From the NCBI RefSeq assembly GCF_002947535.1, contig NZ_PUAP01000041.1:87979-151978 (forward strand): 64,000 nucleotides of DNA, in the 5' to 3' direction. The position numbers and the translations under genes are program-made. This DNA comes from Enterococcus mundtii. Its GTDB lineage: Bacteria > Bacillota > Bacilli > Lactobacillales > Enterococcaceae. The notes under the pieces are model-generated. The model saw only the letters and a list, made by a program, of their open reading frames with translations, searched no databases and was not told the origin of the DNA. Numbering within the stretch: the stretch's first letter is position 1; each line of letters starts with the position of its first letter. Positions 9,168 through 19,379 of this stretch are shown here, one piece after another.

Positions 9168-10109
9168 ATGGAACTAGAATTTTTAGGTACAGGCGCAGGG
9201 GTTCCTGCTAAACATCGAAATGTCTCAAGTATCGCATTGAAACTTTTGGACGAACGAAACGAGATTTGGTTGTTTGATTGTGGGGAAGGCACACAAATGC
9301 AGATCCTACGAACGAATATCCGCCCAAGAAAAATAGAAAAAATCTTTATCACTCATCTTCACGGTGATCATATTTTTGGTTTGCCAGGTTTGATCAGTAG
9401 TCGCTCATTTCAAGGTGGCGAAACACCTTTAGAAATCTATGGGCCCAAAGGAACGGAAGCATTCGTACGCAATGCGTTGACGATTTCTCAAACAAAACTG
9501 GGATATCCACTTGTGTTTATTGATCTATCAGAAGAGCAAGCTATCTTTGAAGACGCGCACTTTTCTGTGTATGCAAAGAAATTAAGTCATGGTATCGATA
9601 GCTATGGATATCGGATCGTTGAGCATGATCACAAAGGCGAATTACAAGTTGATAAGCTCAAAGAACTGAATATTCCGGCTGGTCCCATCTATGGCAAACT
9701 AAAAAAAGGGGAAACAGTCCAATTAGAAAATGGGCAGCTCATCAACGGACGTGATTTTGTCGGTCCAGACAAAAAAGGCCGAATCGTGACGATTTTAGGA
9801 GATACTCGAAAAACGACGAATTCTGTTTTATTAGCAAAAGATGCAGATGTCTTGGTACATGAAAGTACGTTTAATAAAAACGAGGCAAGAATGGCCCATA
9901 ATTATTTCCATTCAACGACTCATCAAGCCGCAGAAGTGGCAAAAGAAGCAAATGTCAAAAGATTATTACTGACTCATATCAGTGCGAGATATCTAGGGAA
10001 AGCAACACAGGAACTTGAACAAGAAGCACAAGAAATCTTTCCAAATACAAAAATCATGAAAGATTTTGAGGTTGTGGATGTTCCGTTTCAAGAGGAGGAA
10101 AAAAGTTGA
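9168..10109 (+). CDS. rnz: Ribonuclease Z (tRNA 3' endonuclease)
   Basis: A 313-residue metallo-beta-lactamase-fold nuclease that removes 3' trailers from tRNA precursors lacking an encoded CCA. The zinc motif THLHGDH gives H63, H65, D67 and H68. Further ligands lie in [16 protein letters not shown] and LLTHISARY. Length and the [14 protein letters not shown] start match RNase Z. The RBS is weak (AGTCAGG). The stop overlaps the TTG start of the next gene (TTGA), indicating translational coupling with the SDR gene. Confidence 0.95.
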   Translation: MELEFLGTGAGVPAKHRNVSSIALKLLDERNEIWLFDCGEGTQMQILRTNIRPRKIEKIFITHLHGDHIFGLPGLISSRSFQGGETPLEIYGPKGTEAFVRNALTISQTKLGYPLVFIDLSEEQAIFEDAHFSVYAKKLSHGIDSYGYRIVEHDHKGELQVDKLKELNIPAGPIYGKLKKGETVQLENGQLINGRDFVGPDKKGRIVTILGDTRKTTNSVLLAKDADVLVHESTFNKNEARMAHNYFHSTTHQAAEVAKEANVKRLLLTHISARYLGKATQELEQEAQEIFPNTKIMKDFEVVDVPFQEEEKS

Positions 10110-10894
10110 ATTTAGAAAATAAAGTCGTTTTAGTCACTGGCGGTTCTGGTGGCTTAGGTGCACAGATCTGTTACGAAGCAGCAAAACAAGGCGCAATCGT
10201 TGTCACGTGTGCTAGAAGAATCCAACAAATCGGCGAAGTGAAGGCGGTTTGTCAAGAATTAAGTGGAAAACCAGCATTTGCGTTTCAACTAGACGTTAGC
10301 GATCCTGAAAGTGTAGACGAACTTTATGCGAAAGTGATGACTGAGGTCGGACATGTTGATATTTTAGTCAATAATGCTGGATTTGGTATATTTGAAGATT
10401 TCTTATCCTTTGACTTAGGCAAAGCTTACGATATGTTTGAAGTCAATGTTTTAGGGATGATGGTATTGACGCAAAAATTTGCGATCGATATGGCAGAAAG
10501 ACGTCAAGGACATATCATCAATGTGGCATCCATGGCAGGAAAAATGGCGACAGCTAAATCGACCATCTATTCCGCTACTAAATTTGCTGTTTTAGGCTTT
10601 TCTAATGCATTACGTTTAGAGTTGAAGCCATTAGGCGTCGCAGTCACGACGGTAAATCCTGGACCAATCGAAACGGAATTTTTTGATAAGGCTGATCCAA
10701 GTGGAAGCTATTTGGAAAAAGTTGGGCACCTTGTTTTAGATTCAACAAAGCTCGCGCAAACGATCGTGCGTGCGATGAAACATCCGAAACGTGAGATCAA
10801 TCAGCCGTTATTGCTTGAGATCGCGTCGAAATTTTATACACTTTTCCCAACCATTGGAGATTATTTTGCAGGTGGAATTTTTAATAAAAAGTAG
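10106..10894 (+). CDS. Short-chain dehydrogenase/reductase (YqjQ-like)
   Basis: A 262-residue classical SDR: cofactor motif TGGSGGLG at 11-18, NNAG at about 91-94, catalytic Ser in NVASMAG and the Tyr-x3-Lys pair Y155/K159 in YSATK. TTG start with GAGGAGG inside the 3' end of rnz, overlapping it by 4 nt. B. subtilis carries the similar yqjQ not far from its rnz homologue, so the association is old. The substrate is unknown. It is followed 9 nt later by the lapA-like gene. Confidence 0.85.
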   Translation: MNLENKVVLVTGGSGGLGAQICYEAAKQGAIVVTCARRIQQIGEVKAVCQELSGKPAFAFQLDVSDPESVDELYAKVMTEVGHVDILVNNAGFGIFEDFLSFDLGKAYDMFEVNVLGMMVLTQKFAIDMAERRQGHIINVASMAGKMATAKSTIYSATKFAVLGFSNALRLELKPLGVAVTTVNPGPIETEFFDKADPSGSYLEKVGHLVLDSTKLAQTIVRAMKHPKREINQPLLLEIASKFYTLFPTIGDYFAGGIFNKK

Positions 10895-10903
10895 GTGAAG
10901 TAA

Positions 10904-11338
10904 ATGAAAAAGCAAGGTAGTGTGATCGTTGGTTTTTTACTTGTACTAGTCATCGTCGTGTTCGCTGTATTGAATAATCAAAATGTTCCTGTAAGCTTTG
11001 GATTTGCTTCTTTTAATGCGCCATTGATTTTAGTCATCATTGGTTCCGCATTGATCGGTGCATTGATTGTCTTTTTAACAGCCTTTACGACACTATGGCA
11101 ACAAAAGAAACAACTGAAACAATTAACGAAAGAATTAGCAGAAAATCAAGCGGACATCCAAAAGAAAATCGAAGAGGCAACAGAAGAACAAAAAAGAGAA
11201 TTCCGCAATGAGCGTGCCGAATTAGAAGCAGCGTATCAAGCGGAATTACAAGCGAAACAAATGCAGATCGAGCAAATGAAAACTCCGTCTGAGACACCTT
11301 CTCAAACACCAAAGCAAAGTGTCAATTACTTTGATTGA
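10904..11338 (+). CDS. LapA-domain (DUF1049) small membrane protein
   Basis: A 144-residue protein with two transmembrane segments (about 7-25 and 38-61) joined by NNQNVPVSFGFASFNAPL, the signature of LapA/DUF1049 proteins. A long Gln/Glu/Lys-rich coiled coil follows (about 66-130). The Gram-negative LapA protein acts in LPS assembly. The Firmicutes members have no known role. Third gene of the rnz-SDR-lapA unit, before a strong terminator. Confidence 0.8.
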   Translation: MKKQGSVIVGFLLVLVIVVFAVLNNQNVPVSFGFASFNAPLILVIIGSALIGALIVFLTAFTTLWQQKKQLKQLTKELAENQADIQKKIEEATEEQKREFRNERAELEAAYQAELQAKQMQIEQMKTPSETPSQTPKQSVNYFD

Positions 11339-11440
11339 TCATGGATAACTGATGGTTTTCTGAAAGTAAATAGAATAAAGTGGTAGAAATCACTGTATCA
11401 AAAATCAAACAGAGGATTTTTTACTCAATTTCTAAAAGGC

Positions 11441-11488
11441 AACCAAAGTAGGCAAACGAATCTGTTTTGTCTACTTTGGTTTATTTAA
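11441..11488 (+). terminator. Terminator of the rnz-SDR-lapA operon
   Basis: AACCAAAGTAG (11441-11451) pairs perfectly with CTACTTTGGTT (11471-11481), with further GCAAAC/GTTTTGT pairing in the loop. A T-rich stretch follows. Confidence 0.8.
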
Positions 11489-11572
11489 GTTGGAGATGTC
11501 AGAATCTAATCTTCTGAAATTCTTTTTTTTAGAGAAGACGTTTGCTATAATGACTAAGTTAGGGGTGAGTAT

Positions 11573-13870
11573 GTGAGACGAGCAAATTTTGATTGGAAGG
11601 TCAATGAAACAACACCTTCTGAATCTTTTATCCAAATAATCAAACAACAAGGATTGTCTCCTCTGATCGGGCAACTGCTTTGGCAAAGAGGATACCGAGA
11701 GGAAGAAAGTATCCATCGGTTCTTACATCCAAAAGAGCAAAAGTTGCATGATCCATATTTGATGTTTGATATGGACAAGGCAATCAGCCGTATCCAAGAA
11801 GCCGTGATCAATGGTGAACAAATCTTAGTTTACGGAGATTATGATGCAGACGGCATCACCAGTGCGACCGTCATGAAGGAAACGTTAGAATTGCTTGGTG
11901 CCCAAGTGGAAGTCTTTTTACCTAATCGATTTGAACATGGGTATGGACCTAATCTAACCGTTTATCAAGAGAAAATAGCCGCAGGGACTCAATTGATCGT
12001 GACTGTCGATAATGGGGTAGCTGGGCATGAAGCAATTGCTTATGCGCAACAACAGGGAATAGATGTGATCGTGACAGATCATCATGAGTTGCCGAATGAA
12101 TTACCGGCGGCTTATGCAATCATTCATCCTCGCCATCCGAAAGGCAATTATCCTTTTGGAGAATTAGCAGGTGTCGGTGTCGCATTTAAAGTAGCGACTG
12201 CTTTGTTGGAAGAACCACCGGCAGAATTTTTAGACTTAGTCGCAATTGGAACGATCGCGGACCTGGTCTCTATGACCGATGAGAATCGTACGTTAGTCGC
12301 GTTAGGTTTAGAGGCGATTCGTCATACTGAGCGTGTGGGCTTACAAGCATTATTTGCCAAAAGTAGTGTACGCACGAATGAAGCGGATGAAACGATGATT
12401 GGTTTTTCTATTGCTCCACGATTAAATGCCATTGGTCGCATGGGAGATCCTAATCCAGCGGTTGAATTATTAGCCACATTCGATGAAAGCCAAGCACAGA
12501 CATTAGCCGAGCAGCTACAAACGGTCAATGAAGAACGTAAAGCCATCGTGGAGCAAATCACCTCAGAAGCATTAGCGATGATCAATGAAGAGAATCAGAT
12601 CCATTTATTAGCACATCCAGGTTGGCATGAAGGTGTACTAGGGATCGTCGCAGGGAAAATCATGAACCAAACAGGGAAACCAACAATCGTTCTAGGGATC
12701 AAAGACCAAACAATCGCAAAAGGCTCAGGTAGAAGTATCGAAGCGTTGAATCTTTTCGATATGCTGAATGAGATGAGTGAATTGTTTACATTTTTTGGTG
12801 GCCATCACGCAGCAGTCGGTTTAACGATGCCAGCGGAAAATATCCCTCAATTACAAGAACGGATGAATGCCTATATAGAAGAAAAGAAAATTGACTTGTC
12901 CAAGGGTCCTGTGTTGACGATCGATGAGGTCGTCTCGCCAAAAGATGTGACGGTCGAACAAATCGCTACATTGAAATCACTTGCGCCATTCGGAACAGAT
13001 AATCCTGTACCCAACTTTTTATTCAAACAGGTTGCTGTCCAAAATGTGAAACGAATCGGCTCGAACCAACAGCACTTGAAGCTTTCTTTAGTAGATGAAG
13101 AGAGTCAATTAGATGCCGTAGCGTTTGGCTTTGGTCCGCAAGAAAATGAGTTTTTAGATGATTCACTTGATATCGTCGGACAGTTATCGATCAATGAGTG
13201 GAATGGACGCAAAAAACCGCAGCTGATGGTTTCCGACTTTGCAGTAGAAGGATTGCAAGTGTTTGATTGGCGAGCAAAACGTTACCGAACGCTAGCAAAT
13301 GAAATCGAACATCCGATTTATTTAGCTTTTGATGAAGCATCGATCAAAGAACTAAATGAGTCGATACAAAAGCAAATCATTCTTTGGTCAGATAAAGAAA
13401 CGATCAAAACATGGATTGAGGAAAATAAACCAAATTCACTAGTTGTGATCGATTGTCCAACTGACTTGATCGACTTGAAAGAGATATTGTCTTTTGGGGC
13501 ATTTAGTCGAGTTTACTTCTTAGGAATTTCTGTAGATGAAGCATACTTGAATGGTGTAGGAACTAGAGAACAATATGCTAGACTCTTCAAATTGATCCAT
13601 GCACAAGAACGGATCGATATCCGACACAAGTTAGGTGCGATTGCCAACTATTTGAAAATCCCACAAAAATTATTAATTTTTATGATACAGGTGTTTTTTG
13701 AGTTGAAGTTTGTTACAATAAACAATGGTGTTTTGGAGAAAGTCGCAGATCCAGCGAGTCATCCATTGACTGCAAGTGACCGCTATCAGGAGCGATTGAA
13801 AAAAATCAAATCAGAGGAATTCTTACTGTTAAGTGACATTCCCACAATAAAAAAATGGTTAACAACCTAG
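11573..13870 (+). CDS. recJ: Single-strand-specific 5'-3' exonuclease RecJ
   Basis: A 765-residue RecJ of the DHH phosphoesterase superfamily, which resects single-stranded DNA in recombination and repair. Motif I is DYDADG (89-94), motif III is DHH (169-171), and TVDNG and the C-terminal [11 protein letters not shown] (DHHA1) are also clear. An extra C-terminal region of about 200 residues is typical of Firmicutes RecJ. GTG start at 11573 with AGGGGTGAG upstream; the overlapping ATG at 11571 stops at once. The stop lies 14 nt before apt and its TAG touches the apt ribosome binding site. recJ-apt order is common in Firmicutes. Confidence 0.96.
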   Translation: MRRANFDWKVNETTPSESFIQIIKQQGLSPLIGQLLWQRGYREEESIHRFLHPKEQKLHDPYLMFDMDKAISRIQEAVINGEQILVYGDYDADGITSATVMKETLELLGAQVEVFLPNRFEHGYGPNLTVYQEKIAAGTQLIVTVDNGVAGHEAIAYAQQQGIDVIVTDHHELPNELPAAYAIIHPRHPKGNYPFGELAGVGVAFKVATALLEEPPAEFLDLVAIGTIADLVSMTDENRTLVALGLEAIRHTERVGLQALFAKSSVRTNEADETMIGFSIAPRLNAIGRMGDPNPAVELLATFDESQAQTLAEQLQTVNEERKAIVEQITSEALAMINEENQIHLLAHPGWHEGVLGIVAGKIMNQTGKPTIVLGIKDQTIAKGSGRSIEALNLFDMLNEMSELFTFFGGHHAAVGLTMPAENIPQLQERMNAYIEEKKIDLSKGPVLTIDEVVSPKDVTVEQIATLKSLAPFGTDNPVPNFLFKQVAVQNVKRIGSNQQHLKLSLVDEESQLDAVAFGFGPQENEFLDDSLDIVGQLSINEWNGRKKPQLMVSDFAVEGLQVFDWRAKRYRTLANEIEHPIYLAFDEASIKELNESIQKQIILWSDKETIKTWIEENKPNSLVVIDCPTDLIDLKEILSFGAFSRVYFLGISVDEAYLNGVGTREQYARLFKLIHAQERIDIRHKLGAIANYLKIPQKLLIFMIQVFFELKFVTINNGVLEKVADPASHPLTASDRYQERLKKIKSEEFLLLSDIPTIKKWLTT

Positions 13871-13884
13871 GAGGAAACAATAAA

Positions 13885-14397
13885 GTGGACTTAAAAAATT
13901 ATATTGCTAGTATTCCTGACTATCCGTCAAAAGGAATTATATTTAGAGATATCTCCCCATTGATGGCTGATGGAGATGCTTATCGTGAAGCAACGAAGCA
14001 GATCGTTGACTATGCGAAAGAAAAACGTATCGACATGGTCGTTGGACCAGAAGCACGCGGATTTATCGTAGGTTGTCCAGTTGCTTATGAATTAGGTGTG
14101 GGCTTTGCTCCTGTTCGTAAAAAAGGAAAATTACCTCGTGAAACAATCGAAGTGACTTACGGACTTGAATACGGTACAGATACCTTGACGCTGCACAAAG
14201 ATGCAATCCAACCAGGGCAAAGAGTCTTGATTTGTGATGACTTATTAGCAACAGGTGGAACAATCAAAGCAACGATCGAATTGATCGAAGAGCTTGGCGG
14301 AGTCGTTGTTGGATGTGCCTTTTTGATCGAGTTGATGGACTTGCATGGCCGTGATAAAATCGAAGGCTATGACATGATCACTTTAATGGAGTATTAA
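13885..14397 (+). CDS. apt: Adenine phosphoribosyltransferase
   Basis: A 170-residue PRPP-dependent salvage enzyme making AMP from adenine. The PRPP-binding loop [13 protein letters not shown] and the GPEARGF motif are intact. The open frame reaches back to 13855 inside recJ, but AGGAGG at 13869-13874 points to GTG 13885, which gives the standard start (M)[13 protein letters not shown]. The RBS abuts the recJ stop codon, so translation is likely coupled. A strong hairpin terminator follows. Confidence 0.96.
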   Translation: MDLKNYIASIPDYPSKGIIFRDISPLMADGDAYREATKQIVDYAKEKRIDMVVGPEARGFIVGCPVAYELGVGFAPVRKKGKLPRETIEVTYGLEYGTDTLTLHKDAIQPGQRVLICDDLLATGGTIKATIELIEELGGVVVGCAFLIELMDLHGRDKIEGYDMITLMEY

Positions 14398-14424
14398 TCA
14401 AGTAATAGAGTATTGAATAAAAAG

Positions 14425-14468
14425 AATCCCTACTACAAACGCATGGACAGTTTGTGGTAGGGATTTTT
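14425..14468 (+). terminator. apt terminator
   Basis: AATCCCTACTACAAAC, a 9-nt loop, GTTTGTGGTAGGGATT and a T-run. Confidence 0.88.
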
Positions 14469-14539
14469 GTTGATTGAGGATATGACACATTGACTGAACA
14501 AATGTGTGATAGGAACAGATAGCTAGTTTGTCGATAACA

Positions 14540-14568
14540 AAAAGCAAACGAGCGATCATCGTTTGCTT
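14540..14568 (-). terminator. Terminator of the SOS small-protein gene
   Basis: On the minus strand AAGCAAACGA-TGATCGC-TCGTTTGCTT is followed by TTTG: a perfect 10-bp stem. Confidence 0.75.
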
Positions 14569-14600
14569 GGACGGAATATTTATAGAAGCGATCTTATTTT

Positions 14601-14819
14601 TTACGAGTGCCTGGAGCTGTAATAGGTTTCGTGATAGAAGGCGTCTTCATGTGATTGACGACGTTGTGATTGACGGTATTTTTTTTCATCCCACAACATG
14701 AACCACAATGTAAACAAAGGAACAAAAACCAACAGCGCTGTACGTAGACCAAAATTACCAATAATAATACCTAAAAACAAAACGATCAATACTAAACCAA
14801 AACGTCTCATTGATTTCAT
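14601..14819 (-). CDS. SOS-controlled small membrane protein
   Basis: A 72-residue protein with a basic start (MKSMRRFG), one or two hydrophobic segments covering about residues 8-44, and a very polar tail rich in Arg, Gln, His and Tyr. No family recognised. ATG 14819 with AGAGGTG is preferred over the ATG ten codons upstream. Its promoter region carries two perfect Firmicutes SOS boxes, so LexA almost certainly represses it. In Bacillus the gene beside lexA is the SOS division inhibitor YneA; this protein lacks the LysM domain of YneA. A similar damage-checkpoint role is a guess. Confidence 0.72.
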   Translation of the reverse strand: MKSMRRFGLVLIVLFLGIIIGNFGLRTALLVFVPLFTLWFMLWDEKKYRQSQRRQSHEDAFYHETYYSSRHS

Positions 14820-14842
14820 GATATTCACCTCTTTATAGAATG

Positions 14843-14856
14843 CGAACAAAAGTTCG
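14843..14856. promoter_or_regulatory. SOS (LexA) box 1
   Basis: CGAACAAAAGTTCG, a perfect palindrome of the Firmicutes LexA type (CGAAC-N4-GTTCG), 24 nt upstream of the small membrane protein start. Confidence 0.9.
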
Positions 14857-14869
14857 TACTATTAGTATA

Positions 14870-14883
14870 CGAACTTTTGTTCG
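14870..14883. promoter_or_regulatory. SOS (LexA) box 2
   Basis: CGAACTTTTGTTCG, 27 bp centre to centre from box 1. It differs from the perfect palindrome only in the variable N4 positions. The pair brackets the likely promoter. Confidence 0.88.
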
Positions 14884-14939
14884 GTTTGTAAAGAGGGAAG
14901 TTCAAAAAGAACAAAACATCTAGCAAAACAGGAAAAGAA

Positions 14940-14965
14940 GAGCTTGAGATCATGGTCTCAAGCTC
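14940..14965 (-). terminator. lexA terminator
   Basis: GAGCTTGAGA / TCTCAAGCTC perfect stem followed on the minus strand by TTCTTTT. Confidence 0.75.
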
Positions 14966-14995
14966 GTAAATAAATAATTTTACTATCTTCTTGGA

Positions 14996-15619
14996 TTAAT
15001 AAATATGGCTGCGGTAAAGACCAACGACTCGACCTAAGATCGATACCTCATCTAAAATGATCGGTTCCAGTAAATCATTTTCAGGTTGTAAACGGAAATG
15101 ATCTCTTTCTTTATAGAAACGTTTGCATGTTGCTTCGTCTTCTGCAGTCATCGCAATGACGATGTCACCATTTTGTGCAGTTTCTTGTTTACGGACAATG
15201 ACATTATCGCCATCTAATATCCCAGCATTGATCATACTTTCTCCGCGGATCGTCAACATGAACAGACTGCCTTCTTCTGACGAAAGATTTGGTGGGACTG
15301 GAAAGAAGTCAGAAGCTTCTTCGACAGCTAGTATAGGCTCTCCGGCTGTAACAACGCCGAGAACAGGGATCGTCGATGGGCGAATCCCGATTTTTGATAA
15401 TCCTTGTTGCGTCAATTCGATTGCACGTGGTTTCGTAGGGTCTCTTTGAATAAAGCCTTTTTTCTCTAATCGGGCAAGATGACCATGGACTGTTGAGGTA
15501 GAAGAAAGCTGAACAGCTTCTCCGATCTCGCGGACGGTCGGTGGATAGCCTTTTCGGGTCACTTGTTCGTGAATATATCGTAAGACTTCGATTTGTCTTG
15601 TTTCAGTTTGTCGGGCCAC
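14996..15619 (-). CDS. lexA: LexA repressor
   Basis: A 207-residue SOS repressor. The N-terminal winged helix ([14 protein letters not shown], then [20 protein letters not shown]) binds SOS boxes. The C-terminal S24 domain has the self-cleavage bond Ala92-Gly93 (VVTAGEP), nucleophile Ser128 (GESM) and Lys166 (TCKRF). The open frame begins at GTG 15628, but GTG 15619 is better spaced from GAAGG and gives the family start (M)ARQTETRQ. A LexA box upstream indicates autoregulation. The neighbouring minus-strand small membrane protein is a likely regulon member. Confidence 0.96.
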   Translation of the reverse strand: MARQTETRQIEVLRYIHEQVTRKGYPPTVREIGEAVQLSSTSTVHGHLARLEKKGFIQRDPTKPRAIELTQQGLSKIGIRPSTIPVLGVVTAGEPILAVEEASDFFPVPPNLSSEEGSLFMLTIRGESMINAGILDGDNVIVRKQETAQNGDIVIAMTAEDEATCKRFYKERDHFRLQPENDLLEPIILDEVSILGRVVGLYRSHIY

Positions 15620-15675
15620 AAGGTACACCTTCTTTCACTTGATAAGTAAATAGTACCATAGAAAATGTACGATTT

Positions 15676-15689
15676 CAAACAAATGTTCG
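15676..15689. promoter_or_regulatory. SOS (LexA) box upstream of lexA
   Basis: On the minus strand CGAACATTTGTTTG, one base from CGAAC-N4-GTTCG, 57 nt upstream of the lexA start. Confidence 0.75.
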
Positions 15690-15770
15690 CATTAAAACCT
15701 ATTGATGTAGTTGTTTTTTTTTCATTTTTTATATAAGATGTAGGAGAAGCAAAAGCGAGGAGGAATAGTT

Positions 15771-16022
15771 GTGTTATCGCCTGAAAAAATCGAACGTATC
15801 AATCAGTTAGCTACAAAGAAAAAAGCAGAAGGATTGACTCCAGCTGAAGTCAAAGAGCAAGCGGAATTACGGGAAGCATATCTGACAGCCTTTCGTTCTG
15901 GCATGAGACATCATATCGAAGGAATGAAAGTCGTCGATCCTGATGGAAATGATATTACACCGGATAAATTGAAAGAAATCCAGAAGAAAAAAGGCCTCCA
16001 CGATCGAAATAGCAAGTTTTAG
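15771..16022 (+). CDS. DUF896 (YnzC/YneF-type) small protein
   Basis: An 83-residue cytoplasmic protein, [20 protein letters not shown] followed by [19 protein letters not shown] and [11 protein letters not shown]. These are hallmarks of DUF896, a small helical-hairpin family near lexA in many Firmicutes. Function unresolved. GTG start with GAGGAGG 7 nt upstream. Divergent from lexA, so its promoter region adjoins the SOS box, but nothing shows it is an SOS gene. Confidence 0.88.
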   Translation: MLSPEKIERINQLATKKKAEGLTPAEVKEQAELREAYLTAFRSGMRHHIEGMKVVDPDGNDITPDKLKEIQKKKGLHDRNSKF

Positions 16023-16120
16023 TAAAAAAAACTAAAAGTCGTTGCTTTTTTAGAGGAGATACTATAAAATTAGAAGTAGAAATATAGGTAAAAAAAACCT
16101 AAATTACAGGAGGGGTTACA

Positions 16121-18115
16121 TTGTTTGATAAAATTGATCAGCTTGGTGTGAACACGATCCGTACATTGAGTGTCGATGCAGTACAAAAAGCAAATTCAGG
16201 ACATCCGGGGTTACCAATGGGTGCCGCGCCAATGGCTTATGCCCTTTGGACGAAACACTTGAAAGTGAATCCGAAAACTTCTAAAAACTGGGCAGACCGT
16301 GACCGTTTTGTCTTATCAGCGGGACATGGTTCAGCGATGTTGTACAGCTTGTTACACTTAGCAGGGTACCAAGTGACGATCGATGACTTGAAACAATTCC
16401 GTCAATGGGATTCAAAAACGCCAGGACACCCTGAGGTCAATCATACGGACGGCGTCGAAGCAACGACTGGTCCGTTAGGTCAAGGGATCGCAATGGCTGT
16501 GGGAATGGCAATGGCAGAAGCGCATCTAGCGGCGACCTATAACAAAGACCAATTCAATGTCGTTGATCATTATACGTATGCGTTATGTGGTGATGGCGAC
16601 TTGATGGAAGGCGTGTCTCAAGAAGCAAGTTCGATGGCTGGTCATATGAAACTTGGTAAATTGATCGTTTTATACGATTCAAATGATATTTCTTTAGATG
16701 GACCAACCTCAAAAGCCTTCACTGAAAATGTAGGTGCACGCTATGAAGCTTACGGTTGGCAACATATCTTGGTCAAAGACGGCAATGATTTAGAAGCCAT
16801 CTCAAAAGCAATCGAAGAAGCGAAAGCCGAAACAGACAAACCGACATTGATCGAAGTAAAAACAGTCATCGGATTTGGTGCTCCAAATCAAGGAACTTCT
16901 GCGGTCCATGGCGCACCACTTGGCTTAGAAGGTATCCAAAAAGCCAAAGAGATCTATGGTTGGGAATACCCTGACTTTGCCGTACCAGAAGAAGTAGCGG
17001 AACGTTTCCGTCAAACGATGGTTGAAGAAGGCGAAAAAGCTGAAAATGCTTGGCGTGAGCTGTTCGCAGCATACAAAGCAGCGTATCCAGAATTAGCGCA
17101 ACAATTCGAAGATGCGTTTGCTGGGAAACTACCAGAGAATTGGGATGCAGAGCTTCCAACATACGACGAAGGTGAAAGCCAAGCCAGTCGTGTTTCAAGT
17201 AAAGAGATGATCCAAGCATTATCAAAAGCAATCCCAAGCTTCTGGGGTGGTTCTGCCGATCTATCCGGATCAAACAACACGATGGTCACAGCAGACAAAG
17301 ACTTCACGCCTGAACACTATGAAGGCCGCAACATTTGGTTCGGTGTTCGTGAGTTTGCGATGGCATCAGCGATGAACGGGATCCAATTACATGGCGGTAC
17401 ACGCATCTATGGAGGGACATTCTTTGTCTTTGTGGATTACTTGCGACCAGCTGTACGTTTAGCAGCGATCCAAAATACGCCAGTCATTTATGTCTTGACC
17501 CACGATTCTGTAGCAGTTGGTGAAGATGGTCCGACGCATGAGCCAGTGGAACAATTGGCTTCGGTTAGAAGTATGCCAGGTGTCCATGTCTTACGTCCAG
17601 CGGACGGGAACGAAACTCGTGCGGCATGGAAAGTAGCGATGGAATCCACAGATACACCAACGATCTTAGTCTTGAGTCGTCAAAATCTACCAGTTCTTCC
17701 AACAACGAAAGAAGTGGCAGATGACATGGTCAAAAAAGGTGCTTACGTCTTGTCTCCTGCCAAAGGGGAACAACCAGAAGGAATCTTGATCGCGACAGGT
17801 TCAGAAGTGGATCTAGCTGTTAAAGCGCAAAAAGTATTAGCGGAACAAGGAAAAGATGTTTCAGTGGTTTCAATGCCAAGTTTTGATTTGTTCGAACAAC
17901 AATCCGCAGAATATCAAGAAAGTGTCTTGCCAAAAGCTGTGACGAAGCGTGTTGCGATTGAAGCAGCTTCACCATTCGGTTGGGAACGTTATGTGGGTAT
18001 CGAAGGTCAAACGATCACAATTGATCATTTTGGCGCTTCTGCTCCTGGAAACAAAATACTTGAAGAATTTGGTTTTACAGTAGATAATGTAGTCAACGTC
18101 TTCAATCAATTATAA
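16121..18115 (+). CDS. tkt: Transketolase
   Basis: A 664-residue thiamine-diphosphate enzyme of the non-oxidative pentose phosphate pathway, moving two-carbon units between sugar phosphates. It has [18 protein letters not shown] at the start, the ThDP motif [13 protein letters not shown], the catalytic His region [14 protein letters not shown] in the pyrimidine domain and the C-terminal domain. TTG start with AGGAGGGG 6-7 nt upstream. Transcribed after DUF896 without a clear terminator between them, then ended by the hairpin at 18138. Confidence 0.97.
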   Translation: MFDKIDQLGVNTIRTLSVDAVQKANSGHPGLPMGAAPMAYALWTKHLKVNPKTSKNWADRDRFVLSAGHGSAMLYSLLHLAGYQVTIDDLKQFRQWDSKTPGHPEVNHTDGVEATTGPLGQGIAMAVGMAMAEAHLAATYNKDQFNVVDHYTYALCGDGDLMEGVSQEASSMAGHMKLGKLIVLYDSNDISLDGPTSKAFTENVGARYEAYGWQHILVKDGNDLEAISKAIEEAKAETDKPTLIEVKTVIGFGAPNQGTSAVHGAPLGLEGIQKAKEIYGWEYPDFAVPEEVAERFRQTMVEEGEKAENAWRELFAAYKAAYPELAQQFEDAFAGKLPENWDAELPTYDEGESQASRVSSKEMIQALSKAIPSFWGGSADLSGSNNTMVTADKDFTPEHYEGRNIWFGVREFAMASAMNGIQLHGGTRIYGGTFFVFVDYLRPAVRLAAIQNTPVIYVLTHDSVAVGEDGPTHEPVEQLASVRSMPGVHVLRPADGNETRAAWKVAMESTDTPTILVLSRQNLPVLPTTKEVADDMVKKGAYVLSPAKGEQPEGILIATGSEVDLAVKAQKVLAEQGKDVSVVSMPSFDLFEQQSAEYQESVLPKAVTKRVAIEAASPFGWERYVGIEGQTITIDHFGASAPGNKILEEFGFTVDNVVNVFNQL

Positions 18116-18137
18116 ACAAATACTGAAAGCAGTTCGA

Positions 18138-18187
18138 TTGGAGTGCTTGGAGATTTTTTCCAAGCCTCCAATTTTCTATTTTTTTGA
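18138..18187 (+). terminator. tkt terminator
   Basis: TTGGAGTGCTTGGA and TCCAAGCCTCCAA form a two-part stem, followed by TTTTCTATTTTTTT. Confidence 0.8.
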
Positions 18188-18375
18188 GTACAAATAAGAA
18201 AAGAATCAATCGTTTTTTTATTACTATTGTGTTACTTTTTGATTACTTGGAGATTACAAAAAGTAAATAATTGAAGATTCGTTTGAGTTTCAATAAAATA
18301 AAACGTATAATTTAAATGATTAAGTTTCGTTTAAGAGGAAGTTTTATTTACTGTTTCATTTGAGGAGGAATTTGA

Positions 18376-19245
18376 ATGCAAGAGCTGAGAACCCGTAGCG
18401 CTCGACACCATAGGCCCAAAAGGAAAATGACCATTAATAAAAAAGCCATTGCACCTTTAGTGGGTACAAGCCTATTAGTTGGGCCAATGTTGGTCACAGC
18501 AACACCACAAACTGTACGCGCGGATGAACTAGATGTCGCATCTTCTGCCGATCCGCAAGCATTTATCAATCAAATCGGATGGGCTGCTTCTGAAGTCGCA
18601 GCAAGCAATGACTTATATGCATCTGTCATGATTGCACAAGCATTACTTGAAAGTGCATATGGTACATCTGGATTATCAAGTGCACCGTATTACAACTTAT
18701 TTGGAGTCAAAGGTAGCGCAGGTCAATCTGTGGTGTATATGAATACTCAAGAATATTTGAATGGCCAATGGGTAACGATGAACGAACCGTTCCGTCGCTA
18801 TTCATCTTATTGGGAGTCATTCCAAGACCATGCAAATGTTTTACGTTCAACAAGTTTTTCTACAGGCGATTATCATTATTCAGGTGTATGGAAAAGTAAT
18901 ACAACCAGCTATTATGATGCAACAGCTTATTTAACTGGACGATATGCTACAGATCCTAATTATGCATACAAATTAAATGAATTGATCAGCACGTATAATC
19001 TGACTCGCTTTGATACACCATCGACTGGTTCGACGACAACTAGTACGACAAGTACCACAACAACTAGTACAACAACCTCTACAACGACTACGACAAGTAG
19101 TAACCAAACGTATACAGTCGTCTCTGGAGATACACTTTGGGATATTGCTCAAAAATTCGGTATGTCCGTCGATGATCTTATGGCGAAAAATGGCATGACA
19201 ATGTCAAATTATTCATTATTGGTTGGTCAAGAAATCAATGTTTAA
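18376..19245 (+). CDS. Secreted GH73 peptidoglycan hydrolase with one LysM
   Basis: A 289-residue autolysin. A basic start and a hydrophobic segment ending near TVRADE (about residues 18-51) form the export signal. A glucosaminidase (GH73/FlgJ-like) domain follows (about 58-195), with candidate catalytic Glu92 in AQALLESAYG and the family YYNLFGVKG. A Thr/Ser linker (203-243) joins one LysM (TYTVVSGDTLWDIAQKFG). It is expected to cleave wall glycan and bind it through LysM. It is much shorter than the multi-LysM muramidases known in E. hirae, so it is probably a housekeeping minor autolysin. AGGAGGAA precedes ATG. Confidence 0.88.
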   Translation: MQELRTRSARHHRPKRKMTINKKAIAPLVGTSLLVGPMLVTATPQTVRADELDVASSADPQAFINQIGWAASEVAASNDLYASVMIAQALLESAYGTSGLSSAPYYNLFGVKGSAGQSVVYMNTQEYLNGQWVTMNEPFRRYSSYWESFQDHANVLRSTSFSTGDYHYSGVWKSNTTSYYDATAYLTGRYATDPNYAYKLNELISTYNLTRFDTPSTGSTTTSTTSTTTTSTTTSTTTTTSSNQTYTVVSGDTLWDIAQKFGMSVDDLMAKNGMTMSNYSLLVGQEINV

Positions 19246-19257
19246 CTTTATAGTATG

Positions 19258-19301
19258 TTAAAAACAGAGGCACATCTTTTGATGTTCCTTTGTTTTTTTG
19301 C
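19258..19301 (+). terminator. Autolysin terminator
   Basis: AACAGAGGCACATC-TTTT-GATGTTCCTTTGTT then a T-run. One mismatch and one G-U pair. Confidence 0.7.
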
Positions 19302-19379
19302 TTATCCAGTAAGAATCACTCGCAGAAGTACCATTTTTGTATTATGATTAATAGAGAAGTAAATGAAGGGGGAAACAAC

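Noticed and set aside
13855..13884. Longer apt start inside recJ
   Set aside because: The AGGAGG at 13869-13874 would lie inside the gene, and the extra residues are not part of the APRT family.
18228..18270. WalR-like half sites (TGTTAC, then GATTAC) before the autolysin
   Set aside because: Only one half matches the WalR consensus, and AT-rich DNA gives this often.
19010..19198. Alternative frame in the autolysin linker
   Set aside because: Shadow of the Thr-rich linker; no start signal.
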